From Rhodothermaeota bacterium MED-G19 (lineage in GTDB: Bacteria; Bacteroidota; Bacteroidia; Cytophagales; MED-G16), in contig NTKI01000005.1 of NCBI GenBank assembly GCA_002457315.1, positions 1 to 64,000 on the forward strand: 64,000 nucleotides of DNA. The letters are read 5' to 3'. The position numbers were made by a program, and so were the translations under genes. The notes beneath the pieces were generated by a model. That model was not told the DNA's origin. It saw nothing but the letters and a program-made list of their open reading frames with translations, and made no database searches. Positions 47,209 through 54,794 of the stretch are shown here, piece by piece (position 1 is the stretch's first letter; each line of letters begins with the position of its first letter).

Positions 47209-47613
47209 ATGAATAAATTCAAAACACTTTTTATAATCACTGCAGTAATTGACTTATTAGCTGTAGTTCCTCTAATTCTTTTTGCATTTAATCCTGAGAT
47301 GATGGAAGAAATGGTTTTCAGTCAATTCCCAGGTATAAATGATGCTGGCAAAGAGGCTCTAGAATTAATTCACTATGTTTTTGGTGTTATTGGTGTTTCA
47401 ATGTTATTGGCAGTATTAGTATCAGTAAATATTAAGGTCAAAGAGTCTGCACAAACAGCAGCACAAATACTATCAATTATTCACATGGGATGGGTTCTTC
47501 CTGATTGGTTTAATTTATTTATTGGAAATGCACACCCACCAATTTTCTTTATGTTATTAAGTGTTGCATCAGTAATAGCATTACTTTATGCATGGAAGAA
47601 AGGTGAAATTTAA
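47209..47613 (+). CDS. Four-helix membrane protein
   Basis: 134 residues with four membrane helices, an acidic loop (NPEMMEEMVFSQFPGINDAGKEALEL) and a HMGWVLPDWFNLF motif in the third helix region. The pattern resembles small integral membrane proteins of Bacteroidota that lack assigned functions. Ends convergent with the yhhQ-like gene 6 bases away. Confidence 0.55.
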   Translation: MNKFKTLFIITAVIDLLAVVPLILFAFNPEMMEEMVFSQFPGINDAGKEALELIHYVFGVIGVSMLLAVLVSVNIKVKESAQTAAQILSIIHMGWVLPDWFNLFIGNAHPPIFFMLLSVASVIALLYAWKKGEI

Positions 47614-47619
47614 GAGTAT

Positions 47620-48231
47620 TTAATATCTACTTTTTTGGATTTTTTTTAAGATAAAGCTTAGTATAATACCATAAAAAGGTAAGAAGAATAAAAGACCAAT
47701 TATTATTTTAATTATAGACTGACTTGCAGATATCTCAATCCAATTTGCAGACATATATTCATCAGATGAATTAGAGAATGCTGTAAAGAAGAAAACATAT
47801 GTATCAATTATATTTGCAAAAACAGTAGATATAGAAGGTGCAAGCCACCATGCCTTGTATCTTTCTCTAATAATTTGAAATAAGTAAACATCTAATAATG
47901 TACTTACTCCGTAGGCTGTTGCACTTGCAAAACCAATACGAAATGCTAAAGATTCTGAGGTGCCCTCAATTAATAAGACTCCAATAGAAGAAATAATAGC
48001 AAGAGGATAGGATAATGTAATAGTTGCCCTTGCAATAGATTTACCTAGAACTCTTATAGTTAGGTCTATTGCTAATACAACTAAAGGAAATGAGAAAGCA
48101 GACCAAGTAAGTTTAAAACCATAAATTTCAAGAGGAATAGAAACTAAAAAATTAGATACAGTTATTATGAAAATCTGTAATAGAACTAAAGAAAATAGTA
48201 GTTTTTTATTTATATTTTTAAACATTTCCAT
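47620..48231 (-). CDS. yhhQ: YhhQ-family queuosine-precursor transporter
   Basis: 203 residues, six membrane helices. Family signatures: ARATITLSYPLAIISSIG, AYGVSTLLDVYLFQIIRERYKAWWLAPSISTVFANIIDTYVFFF, typical of the VUT/YhhQ group. In E. coli the homologue imports 7-cyano-7-deazaguanine (preQ0) and preQ1 for tRNA queuosine. Other members may take other purine-like compounds. It overlaps the phosphoribosyltransferase gene by 1 base, suggesting that uptake of a nucleobase and its conversion to a nucleotide go together. Substrate choice is inferred. Confidence 0.85.
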   Translation of the reverse strand: MEMFKNINKKLLFSLVLLQIFIITVSNFLVSIPLEIYGFKLTWSAFSFPLVVLAIDLTIRVLGKSIARATITLSYPLAIISSIGVLLIEGTSESLAFRIGFASATAYGVSTLLDVYLFQIIRERYKAWWLAPSISTVFANIIDTYVFFFTAFSNSSDEYMSANWIEISASQSIIKIIIGLLFFLPFYGIILSFILKKIQKSRY

Positions 48232-48680
48232 TATTCAGAGTCAATACTTTCCCAAGGAAAAACTATCCATGAGTTATCAACTGTTTTATCTATTTTTTTA
48301 CTGTAATAATTTACATTAAATGAGCTTGCATTGTTATCAATTAAAACAGCAAATTTGAATTTATTTATATAATTTTTATAGATATTTGATATATCAGCCA
48401 GAGTATTTCCTGTGTCATTTATATCATCTACAACTAAAACAGATAAGTGTTTATCTATAATTTTGTTTAAATAAATAGAGTTATTTCTATCATCCTTTTT
48501 ATTTAAACATATGACTTCATGTTTAACATCTCTTAAATGAGATAAATAAATTCCAGGAACGCATCCTCCCCTATTTATACTCAGAATAAGATCAGGATTC
48601 CATTTAGATATAGTGATCTGTTCATTTAAGTTTTTAACGTATTCTTTAACTTTTTTGTATGGTATAAACTTTTTATTCAT
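48231..48680 (-). CDS. Purine-type phosphoribosyltransferase
   Basis: 149 residues with the PRPP-binding motif VLVVDDINDTGNTL (about residues 81-94) and the N-terminal block WNPDLILSINRGGCVPGIYLS, both typical of type I PRTases such as xanthine or hypoxanthine phosphoribosyltransferase. It converts a free base and PRPP to a nucleotide. The exact base cannot be read; xanthine or guanine type is most likely by resemblance. Paired with a transporter of purine-like compounds by a 1-base overlap, which supports salvage of an imported base. Confidence 0.82.
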   Translation of the reverse strand: MNKKFIPYKKVKEYVKNLNEQITISKWNPDLILSINRGGCVPGIYLSHLRDVKHEVICLNKKDDRNNSIYLNKIIDKHLSVLVVDDINDTGNTLADISNIYKNYINKFKFAVLIDNNASSFNVNYYSKKIDKTVDNSWIVFPWESIDSE

Positions 48681-48795
48681 TTAAATATACTTTTGATAAT
48701 TAATTGACAAATATATAATATTAAAAATCCTCATATATAGAAAACTTGAACCACATCATTTTTGAATTTTTATTTGATAGTAGCATATTAATAAT

Positions 48796-48858
48796 ATGAA
48801 AAAATATTTTCAAAAAGAATTTTATTTTTTTAGGAGAAACAATAAAGGATTTATATAA
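48796..48858 (+). CDS. Candidate 20-residue basic aromatic micropeptide
   Basis: A short reading frame of 20 codons, rich in Lys/Arg and Phe/Tyr, in the 354-base gap between the phosphoribosyltransferase and the gene at 49035. TTTG at 48761 and a weak -7 (CATATTAA, 48784-48791) sit with the same 19-base and 4-base spacings as the promoters at 44464 and 58302, and a strong hairpin terminator (48873-48890) follows 14 bases after the stop. The transcript could instead be a small RNA. The rest of this gap shows no other gene. Confidence 0.3.
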   Translation: MKKYFQKEFYFFRRNNKGFI

Positions 48859-48865
48859 AAGATAA

Positions 48866-48895
48866 AAAAAAACCACCTTACCATAGGTGGCTTTT
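48866..48895 (+). terminator. Rho-independent terminator
   Basis: Perfect stem CCACCT/AGGTGG (48873-48878 with 48885-48890), six-base loop, A-run before and CTTTTA after. It stands alone in the gap before 49035, so it ends the micro-ORF transcript or an unknown RNA. Confidence 0.7.
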
Positions 48896-49034
48896 ACTGC
48901 CTCTATTATTTGCACAATAGAATTAGGTGAAGTCAAATTTACTCAATCAAAAAATCAAATCAAAAATCACCTCTAATTTTTATTTATATTAATTAGGAAT
49001 TAATAAATTTAATAAATAACTAAAATCAGAAAAC

Positions 49035-49277
49035 ATGAAAAAATGGATAAATAAAATAACGGGATCATTAGCATTAATAGGTGTCATTATTGTATTAATG
49101 GGCACTCAAAATAAACAATCCTCAAATGAAAATTGGATGATTGCTGTAGGTGCAGCAGAAAATAATCAAGAATTAATTCTTAAAATGAATACTGAAAATG
49201 GCGATGTGTACAGATGGGATAAAAAAGGACTTAGAAGGTTTGAGGGAAAATGGGTAAAGCTAATAGAAGTCAGATAA
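49035..49277 (+). CDS. Small membrane-anchored protein
   Basis: 80 residues: basic N-terminus, one membrane helix (SLALIGVIIVLMGTQ, about 11-25) and a short soluble domain outside (ENWMIAVGAAENNQELILKMNTENGDVYRWDKKGLRRF), which looks like two or three beta strands. No family recognised. It is isolated by more than 100 bases on both sides. Confidence 0.5.
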   Translation: MKKWINKITGSLALIGVIIVLMGTQNKQSSNENWMIAVGAAENNQELILKMNTENGDVYRWDKKGLRRFEGKWVKLIEVR

Positions 49278-49392
49278 TTCATATCTACTATTTAATCCAT
49301 TAATTTAATAATTATGATTGTTATTAATTAAATTATTAAGAAGTCAGATAAAGTCTTTCTTAAAAGAAAATTAACATCTAATTTTATTTATT

Positions 49393-49887
49393 ATGTTATT
49401 ATATCACTATACTCACATAACAACTGCTCTAGATAAGATAAATGAGGATGCTATACTAAAAGTTCAGAAAGAAAGTCAAGATAATACACTAAAGCCAGCA
49501 TTATGGTTTTCCGCTAACAAAAAATTTGAAACTAGCGCATTAAAGGGATTTATAAATCAAGAAACCGGGAAATTTAATCAATTTAAAACCTTTGAAGATC
49601 AATTAACTACAATAGGTTGGGTAAGATATGTGGCAGAAACTAATACTATTCCATTTCTAAGTTGGAAAGATTACACCCATGTTTCAGGTATAGAATTATC
49701 TGATATTAAGAAAATGGAAAAAATACACAAAGATTTGGGATCTGATACTAGTGAGTGGCACTGTAGTTTTGAAGATATACATTTTGATAAATTATTAAGA
49801 GCTGAGGTTTATACTAATAATTGGGTTGATTTAAATGAAAAAAATTTAATTGATGCTATTAAGAAAGCTAAATGGCTAAATGAGTAA
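49393..49887 (+). CDS. Unknown protein with YHYT N-terminal motif (ART-fold candidate)
   Basis: 164 residues with no signal or membrane helix. The start LLYHYTHITTALDKI, then KPALWFSANKKFETSALKG, resembles small bacterial proteins in which LYHYT is the first strand of an ADP-ribosyltransferase-like (ART) fold. The active-site triad of ART enzymes (often H-Y-E or R-S-E) is not clear beyond the HYT and a WFS block. I give this only as a structural suspicion. Preceded by a 115-base gap and followed by a small basic ORF; if toxic, that neighbour would be the antitoxin candidate. Confidence 0.5.
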   Translation: MLLYHYTHITTALDKINEDAILKVQKESQDNTLKPALWFSANKKFETSALKGFINQETGKFNQFKTFEDQLTTIGWVRYVAETNTIPFLSWKDYTHVSGIELSDIKKMEKIHKDLGSDTSEWHCSFEDIHFDKLLRAEVYTNNWVDLNEKNLIDAIKKAKWLNE

Positions 49888-49918
49888 TATTATTTATTTT
49901 ATATATTAAATTTTATTT

Positions 49919-50113
49919 ATGAAAAAAGTATTAAGAATGTTTAAATCTTTTTTTGCTAGAAAAAGGAGAAAACAGACAAAAGAAGTTATTGATACGCTAG
50001 AAAAAAGAAAAAGAGCTCACGCAAAACATCAAAAAGAAAAAATTGAAAAGTATCCTAATAAATACTCAGAAAGAGCAAAAGAATCACTTTATAAGAAGTT
50101 AAAAGTTGAGTAA
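49919..50113 (+). CDS. Small highly basic protein
   Basis: 64 residues, about 40% Lys/Arg, no hydrophobic segment after an amphipathic start (MKKVLRMFKSFFARKRRKQ) and a helical, repeat-free remainder (EKRKRAHAKHQKEKIEKY). It overlaps the start of the rluF gene by 8 bases, so the two are probably translated from one transcript. Nucleic-acid or ribosome binding is a reasonable guess, given that RluF modifies rRNA. Confidence 0.55.
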   Translation: MKKVLRMFKSFFARKRRKQTKEVIDTLEKRKRAHAKHQKEKIEKYPNKYSERAKESLYKKLKVE

Positions 50114-50822
50114 AGAAAAATTAACAAGGATTAATAAATTTCTTAGTGAGAAAGGTTCTTACTCAAGAAGAGGTGTCGATAAATTAATCGAAGAGAACAG
50201 AGTTACTGTAAATGGTAAAAATGTAAAATTAGGTCTTAAAGTATCTTATGATGATGAAATAAGAGTGGATGGAGAATTAATTTTTAAACCAAAAAAGAAA
50301 AAAAAATCAATCTACTTGTTATTTAATAAGCCTATTGGGATTGAATGTACTACCAATCAAAATATTAATAATAATATTATTGACTTTATAGGATACCCTA
50401 CTAGAATTTTTCCAATAGGGAGGTTGGATAAAGATAGTGAGGGACTTATATTCTTAACTAATGACGGTGAAATAGTTAATAAAATTTTAAGATCTGAGAA
50501 TAATAATGAGAAGGAATACCTAGTAAATGTGAACAGAAAAATAACATCAGATTTTTTATCAAAGATTTCAAAAGGTGTGATGTTAAAAAACATAAGAACT
50601 AAACCTTGTACGGTTAAAAAAATAACAAATTACTCTTTTAAAATTATCCTAACTCAAGGACTTAACAGGCAGATAAGAAAGATGTGTGGTTTATTTGATT
50701 ACAAAGTAAAAAATCTAATCAGGACAAGAATTATTAATATAAAATTAGGAACTTTAAAAGTTGGTAAATTCAGAAAATTCTCAAAAATTGAACTTGATGG
50801 ATTACTTGATAATGTCAACTAA
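50106..50822 (+). CDS. rluF: 23S rRNA pseudouridine synthase RluF
   Basis: Converts a uridine in 23S rRNA (position 2604 in E. coli) to pseudouridine. N-terminal S4 RNA-binding domain (TRINKFLSEKGSYSRRGVDK), then the catalytic domain with FPIGRLDKDSEGLIFLTND (catalytic Asp in GRLDKDS) and TQGLNRQIRKMCGLFDYKV. The alignment with E. coli RluF is continuous over its length. The start is TTG (50106), overlapping the basic ORF; no ATG gives the full N-terminus. Length 238 is short because the E. coli C-terminal extension is absent. Confidence 0.93.
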   Translation: MSKEKLTRINKFLSEKGSYSRRGVDKLIEENRVTVNGKNVKLGLKVSYDDEIRVDGELIFKPKKKKKSIYLLFNKPIGIECTTNQNINNNIIDFIGYPTRIFPIGRLDKDSEGLIFLTNDGEIVNKILRSENNNEKEYLVNVNRKITSDFLSKISKGVMLKNIRTKPCTVKKITNYSFKIILTQGLNRQIRKMCGLFDYKVKNLIRTRIINIKLGTLKVGKFRKFSKIELDGLLDNVN

Positions 50823-50838
50823 AATTTAAACTAAATAA

Positions 50839-51675
50839 GTGAAGAATTTTAAATTTTTAATTTCTTTATTTTTAATCTATTCCTGTAATAATAAAGAACC
50901 CCTACCCTCAATTATTGATACACCAGATGATGAATCATGTCCAACGTGTATATGGAATGAAGAATTCAATGAATCATCATTAAATTCTGACAATTGGAAT
51001 TTTGAAGTTGGATATGGTGACAATGGTTGGGGTAACAATGAATGGCAATTATACACAAGAAATAATGCTAATGTTGTAGATGGCAACTTAATCATTACAG
51101 CAAAAAAAGAATCAGGATCCATAGGAAAGAGAGATGGAAGTATTACCTCATCCAGACTCACATCTCAAGGAAAAGTCACTATAGGTCCAGGAATGAGAAT
51201 TGAAGCTAAAATAAAAGGACCTTGGGGTCAAGGTATTTGGCCAGCTTTTTGGACTATAGGTGCTAATTTTCCTAATGTTGGTTGGCCTGCTTGTGGTGAA
51301 ATAGATTTATTAGAATATGCTGGAGCTAATCCCAAATCACATATTAATAACAGAACAAATAAATCAACAAATCATTGGTCTCATGAAGGTTCTCATGCTG
51401 AATATGGGAACACAATTACACTAACTGAACCATTATCTGATAATTTTAATATATATGAGTTAATATGGAGCAATGACTATATAGAAACAAAATTAAATGG
51501 AAAGAGTTATCATATTATTGATATTAAATCTGGAAGCGTATACGACCCATTTCACGGCAAACATTTTTTTGTTATAAATTTAGCTGTAGGGGGTAATTTT
51601 TCTGGTAACCCAAATGATGAAACTGTTTTTCCACAAATGTTAATGATAGATTATATAAGAGTTTATAATTTATAG
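50839..51675 (+). CDS. GH16 family endo-beta-glucanase lipoprotein
   Basis: Endo-acting enzyme expected to cut beta-1,3-glucan (laminarin) or related polymers. GTG start; lipobox (SLFLIYSC, Cys16) marks a lipoprotein. The jelly-roll domain shows WNEEFNESSLNSDNWNFEVG at its start and the catalytic box GEIDLLEYAG with E154 and E159 as nucleophile and acid/base and D156 between them. The closing strand MLMIDYIRVYNL is typical. Length 278 fits GH16_3 laminarinase-like enzymes. Together with the GH3 gene at 6029 it could degrade laminarin, an inference from family. Confidence 0.9.
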   Translation: MKNFKFLISLFLIYSCNNKEPLPSIIDTPDDESCPTCIWNEEFNESSLNSDNWNFEVGYGDNGWGNNEWQLYTRNNANVVDGNLIITAKKESGSIGKRDGSITSSRLTSQGKVTIGPGMRIEAKIKGPWGQGIWPAFWTIGANFPNVGWPACGEIDLLEYAGANPKSHINNRTNKSTNHWSHEGSHAEYGNTITLTEPLSDNFNIYELIWSNDYIETKLNGKSYHIIDIKSGSVYDPFHGKHFFVINLAVGGNFSGNPNDETVFPQMLMIDYIRVYNL

Positions 51676-51738
51676 TTTTTAAATTTACTTTATGAAAAAT
51701 AATACTAGCAATTTAATTTTAACTGAGTCTAAATAATT

Positions 51739-51930
51739 ATGTACGGTCCACTCGCTATTTCATACCTATATCTTATTTTGAGTCTTATATGTATTATAGT
51801 TTATTTTAACTTACCAGAAAAAATAAATTCTTCATCTATTTCTCATTGGTTATTAATTTTAAGTTTAATTTATTTTATTCTTGGAGGTAATCGCCTAAGA
51901 AAATATTTTAAAAATAAAAATAATAACTAG
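51739..51930 (+). CDS. Small two-helix membrane protein
   Basis: 63 residues with two membrane segments (AISYLYLILSLICIIVYFNL and WLLILSLIYFILGGNRL) and a basic C-terminus (RKYFKNKNNN). It lies between the GH16 and zinc-peptidase lipoprotein genes; 21 bases separate it from the latter. No family recognised. Confidence 0.5.
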   Translation: MYGPLAISYLYLILSLICIIVYFNLPEKINSSSISHWLLILSLIYFILGGNRLRKYFKNKNNN

Positions 51931-51951
51931 CCATTGATAAATTAGATAAAC

Positions 51952-52812
51952 ATGAAAAAAATATATGTTTTTCTTTTTATTATACTAATTTCATCTTGTG
52001 AAAAGGAGTCTGATAATGTAATCCCTGATGAATTTAAATTTAATCTCAATGTCCACAACAGCCTAAACTCTTCATGGCAAAATGAATTTGGTATTATAAT
52101 GGATAATTTAAATCAATTAATTCCAGTGCAAGCTCATAATTATTTGTATGAATTAGATGTGTATGCGTGGAATGATAATGTGTCTTCACCATATAAAAGT
52201 GAGATTGGAGATTATTCAGGTGCTTGCATATGTGGTAATGATAAAAGAATATTCATGGTATTAGAAATTCCAAATGATGAATTTACCTGGAACTCAATGC
52301 ATAGGTTTTCTGTAGTAGCTCATGAATATTTTCACGTGTACCAAATGTCCTTATCCAAAGAATTTTATGATGGAAATATAGAATTAAAATGGCTTTCTGA
52401 GGGAACTGCCGCATCGTTTGAATCTCTTTATATACAACAATTTTATTCTAATAATTACTTTCTTGAAGCACAGACAGAGGTTGATATATCAGCCATAAAC
52501 AACACTAAAATTTATGAAAAATTTTCCTCATCCAGTACAGTTGACAGAAACTATTCTTCTTCTGTATTCATTGCGCTTGCTCTTGTAAAGGAACTTCAAA
52601 AACTAGGAAAGTCCGAAGAAGAATCTTTTAAACTTATTTATAAAGATTTTTGGGAAAAGAATCCTACAGATAACAATTGGAAAAATAAATTCCAGGAAGT
52701 TTTTGGTATTAGTGTAGACATGTTTTATAATGAACTTTTAAATTATTCTGCAAACATTAATGATGTTTTACCTAGTGAAACACTAAAAATTGAAAATATA
52801 TTTAATGATTAA
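51952..52812 (+). CDS. Zinc-metallopeptidase-like lipoprotein
   Basis: 286 residues with a lipobox signal (IILISSC, Cys16). A gluzincin core is visible: AHEYFHVYQ gives H124, E125 and H128, and WLSEGTAASFE gives E150 as probable third zinc ligand, 21 residues further on. The surrounding sequence has no relation I know to M1 or thermolysin, but the SEG motif after HExxH is characteristic of secreted metallopeptidases. Expected to act at the outer membrane or surface on proteins. Peptidase status is inferred from motif only. The next ORF begins inside its 3' end. Confidence 0.65.
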   Translation: MKKIYVFLFIILISSCEKESDNVIPDEFKFNLNVHNSLNSSWQNEFGIIMDNLNQLIPVQAHNYLYELDVYAWNDNVSSPYKSEIGDYSGACICGNDKRIFMVLEIPNDEFTWNSMHRFSVVAHEYFHVYQMSLSKEFYDGNIELKWLSEGTAASFESLYIQQFYSNNYFLEAQTEVDISAINNTKIYEKFSSSSTVDRNYSSSVFIALALVKELQKLGKSEEESFKLIYKDFWEKNPTDNNWKNKFQEVFGISVDMFYNELLNYSANINDVLPSETLKIENIFND

Positions 52813-53062
52813 CTTTTTTAGATCATTTCTTGACGAAATAACTTTAGAAGCCCTTAAGATAAATTTAATATTTTGGATGTTATTATGGTTTGCAGTTAAA
52901 GCGGCGTATGTATCTAAATTCAGAGACAAAATTAAGAAGATAGAATCTGTATATTTAAAAGATATATACCTTATTGTTCTCTTCCTAATATCATTTTTTG
53001 TGATCAAATACTATATTAAGTTTAATTTTATTGAAAAATTTCTAAATATTGGACCAAATTAA
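52805..53062 (+). CDS. Small two-helix membrane protein
   Basis: Start ATG at 52805 (a TTG in frame at 52790 is less likely). 85 residues with two membrane helices (LIFWMLLWFAVKAAYV and IYLIVLFLISFFVIKYY) and a charged loop between them (SKFRDKIKKIESVYLKD). It overlaps the 3' end of the metallopeptidase-like gene by 8 bases, suggesting translation coupled to it. No family recognised. Confidence 0.5.
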   Translation: MINFFRSFLDEITLEALKINLIFWMLLWFAVKAAYVSKFRDKIKKIESVYLKDIYLIVLFLISFFVIKYYIKFNFIEKFLNIGPN

Positions 53063-53115
53063 TTTTTTCAATTATATTTTAAGTCAATTTTTATTAAAAC
53101 TAAATAATTAAAACA

Positions 53116-53541
53116 ATGAAAAAAATCATATTATTATTACCAATGTTATTAATAGGTTTTATTTCTTTTTCACAAGACATAAAATTTGGTGAGGGTGAGT
53201 TTGAAGTAAAAACAACTATTGATGCAGTATATACTGAAAATGGAGATAATTATAAATTAACTTCTTCTGGTGATGCAGGTGAATACGGCAAGGTATATTT
53301 ATCATATTTATTTACAAGTCTTTTAGATACAGATGGACAAGGTGAGTTCACAGGTCATGCTTGGGCCCAACAAGGAGAAGATGTTCAAAAAGCAACTCTT
53401 CAAGGAGTATGGAGAAAGGAAGGAAAAGTATTTAAATTATATTCCCTTGATGCGGTAACTGATGGTAATTTGATGATGGTTAGTGGAATATTAGACCTAG
53501 TCAATCAAACACTTAACTTCAAAGTATCACCTATTAAATAA
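53116..53541 (+). CDS. Small secreted beta-rich protein
   Basis: 141 residues; signal peptide (MKKIILLLPMLLIGFISFSQ), then regular strands (YKLTSSGDAGEYGKVYLSYLFTS, GEFTGHAWAQQGEDVQKATLQGVW, VFKLYSLDAVTDGNLMM) that resemble a small beta-barrel. No enzyme motif. A strong terminator follows directly. Function unknown; secreted and probably abundant, given the terminator and monocistronic setting. Confidence 0.6.
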   Translation: MKKIILLLPMLLIGFISFSQDIKFGEGEFEVKTTIDAVYTENGDNYKLTSSGDAGEYGKVYLSYLFTSLLDTDGQGEFTGHAWAQQGEDVQKATLQGVWRKEGKVFKLYSLDAVTDGNLMMVSGILDLVNQTLNFKVSPIK

Positions 53542-53555
53542 GGTTATTTAAATTA

Positions 53556-53583
53556 AAATAAAGGTCCTTCTGGGCCTTTATTT
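53556..53583 (+). terminator. Strong rho-independent terminator, 12-bp stem
   Basis: AAATAAAGGTCC pairs with GGGCCTTTATTT over 12 base pairs (one G-T wobble) around a TTCT loop. It ends the small secreted protein gene and has A and T runs on both sides. Confidence 0.85.
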
Positions 53584-53632
53584 ATATATAAACATATCAA
53601 TTATGTATATTTAATAATAAAATAAATTATAA

Positions 53633-54610
53633 ATGATTAAAACTAACTTCGTTTTACTTTTCATAATTATATCATTAAATAATGTCTTATCTCAAAACAA
53701 TGAAGAGTTAATATCATTTGAAAGTGCTAATCCTTTTTCTTTAAATGATATAATTGATAACCTTGATAATCAGGAAAAACAGAATGTTTTCGGAAAACTA
53801 GTATTACCAAATGATTCATTGGATCCTAATAAAAAATTTCCTTTAGTAATAGGAGTTGCAGGTAGTCTTGGGTGGGCTAAACATCATTTCGAATATCTCC
53901 AAATGTATAGAGATATGGGAATTGCTACATTTGAACTCAATAGTTTTAAAAGTAGAGGCATATCCTCTACAGTAGGCACCCAAAATGAGGTAACTATAGC
54001 TGCAATTATTCTTGATGCATACAGAGCATTTGAGGCATTAGAGAGTCACCCAAATATCGATAGAGATAATATATCAATAACTGGATGGAGTTTAGGAGGA
54101 GGAGTTACATTATTCTCTGCATGGTTACCTATTAATAATGCAATAAATAAAAATGTTAAATTCAAATCTCATCTAGCATTTTATCCGCCATGTTTTTTTG
54201 AACCTGAAAACATTCAATTTTCAGACTCCCCTATCCGTATTCTTATAGGAGAACTGGATAATTGGACACCAGCAAAACCATGTGAGAATTTTGTCAGTAA
54301 ATTAACAAACAACAATAATATAGAATTGACTGTATATAAAGATTCTTATCATTCTTTTGATAAAGACTCACCTGTTATAAGAAATGAAAATGCTTATAAT
54401 TTTAGTGATTGCCTCTTTAAACTTTCAGAAGATGGAGATGTATTAATGAATTATCTAAATATTCCAATGTCAAATTCATTTCTTCAGAAGATGGGTTTTA
54501 TGTTTTGTGTGTCTAGAGGTGTAGATTTCGGAGGTAACCCTGAGTCTAGAAAAAAATCATTTCTTTCTGCACGAGATTTTATGAAAAAAACCCTATTAAA
54601 TAAACTATAA
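53633..54610 (+). CDS. Secreted dienelactone-hydrolase-like esterase
   Basis: 325 residues; signal peptide about 1-20 (LLFIIISLNNVLSQ). Alpha/beta-hydrolase fold: FPLVIGVAGSLGW (oxyanion region), nucleophile elbow GWSLGGG (Ser about 153), then GELDNWTP with the catalytic Asp and a late YKDSYHSFD with the His. Looks like the dienelactone hydrolase (DLH) family. Substrate unknown; likely an ester or lactone in the periplasm. Confidence 0.8.
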   Translation: MIKTNFVLLFIIISLNNVLSQNNEELISFESANPFSLNDIIDNLDNQEKQNVFGKLVLPNDSLDPNKKFPLVIGVAGSLGWAKHHFEYLQMYRDMGIATFELNSFKSRGISSTVGTQNEVTIAAIILDAYRAFEALESHPNIDRDNISITGWSLGGGVTLFSAWLPINNAINKNVKFKSHLAFYPPCFFEPENIQFSDSPIRILIGELDNWTPAKPCENFVSKLTNNNNIELTVYKDSYHSFDKDSPVIRNENAYNFSDCLFKLSEDGDVLMNYLNIPMSNSFLQKMGFMFCVSRGVDFGGNPESRKKSFLSARDFMKKTLLNKL

Positions 54611-54638
54611 TATTGATATTAGCTTAAAATTTATTAAA

Positions 54639-54707
54639 ATGAATCCTTGTAATTGTACTAATTGTGATTGCGAAACAACTTGTAGTTGTGACTGTTGTAA
54701 TTGCTAA
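54639..54707 (+). CDS. 22-residue cysteine-rich peptide, metallothionein-like
   Basis: An ATG reading frame of 22 codons with cysteines at positions 4, 6, 9, 11, 15, 17, 19, 20 and 22, giving CxC and CxxC pairs and nothing hydrophobic except Met1. Nine Cys in 22 residues is the composition of metallothioneins, though far smaller than the 50-60 residue bacterial type. The ORF stands alone between the DLH-like and ATE-like genes, and is followed by a hairpin at 54732-54758. Very likely binds Cu, Zn or Cd if translated. The codon set is AT-biased like its neighbours. Coding is inferred, not tested. Confidence 0.6.
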   Translation: MNPCNCTNCDCETTCSCDCCNC

Positions 54708-54731
54708 TTGATGTTTTTTATTCTATTTAAA

Positions 54732-54758
54732 TAGAACCTACCCATATAGGGTATTCTA
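54732..54758 (+). terminator. Hairpin, probable terminator of the Cys-rich peptide
   Basis: TACCC-ATATA-GGGTA (54739-54753) with outer TAGAA/TTCTA pairs and a CC bulge. It starts 24 bases after the Cys-rich ORF stop. Without a clear T-run the terminator role is less certain. Confidence 0.5.
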
Positions 54759-54794
54759 ATTCTATTATTTATATTCGCAAAAATTTAATTTTTA

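Noticed and set aside
48721-48936. 71-codon minus-strand frame
   Set aside because: It runs through the terminator hairpin and has no domain or promoter. The plus-strand micro-ORF with matching terminator is the better explanation.
53271-53552. CRISPR array or tandem repeat in the small secreted protein region
   Set aside because: No regularly spaced identical repeats; only the terminator inverted repeat is present.
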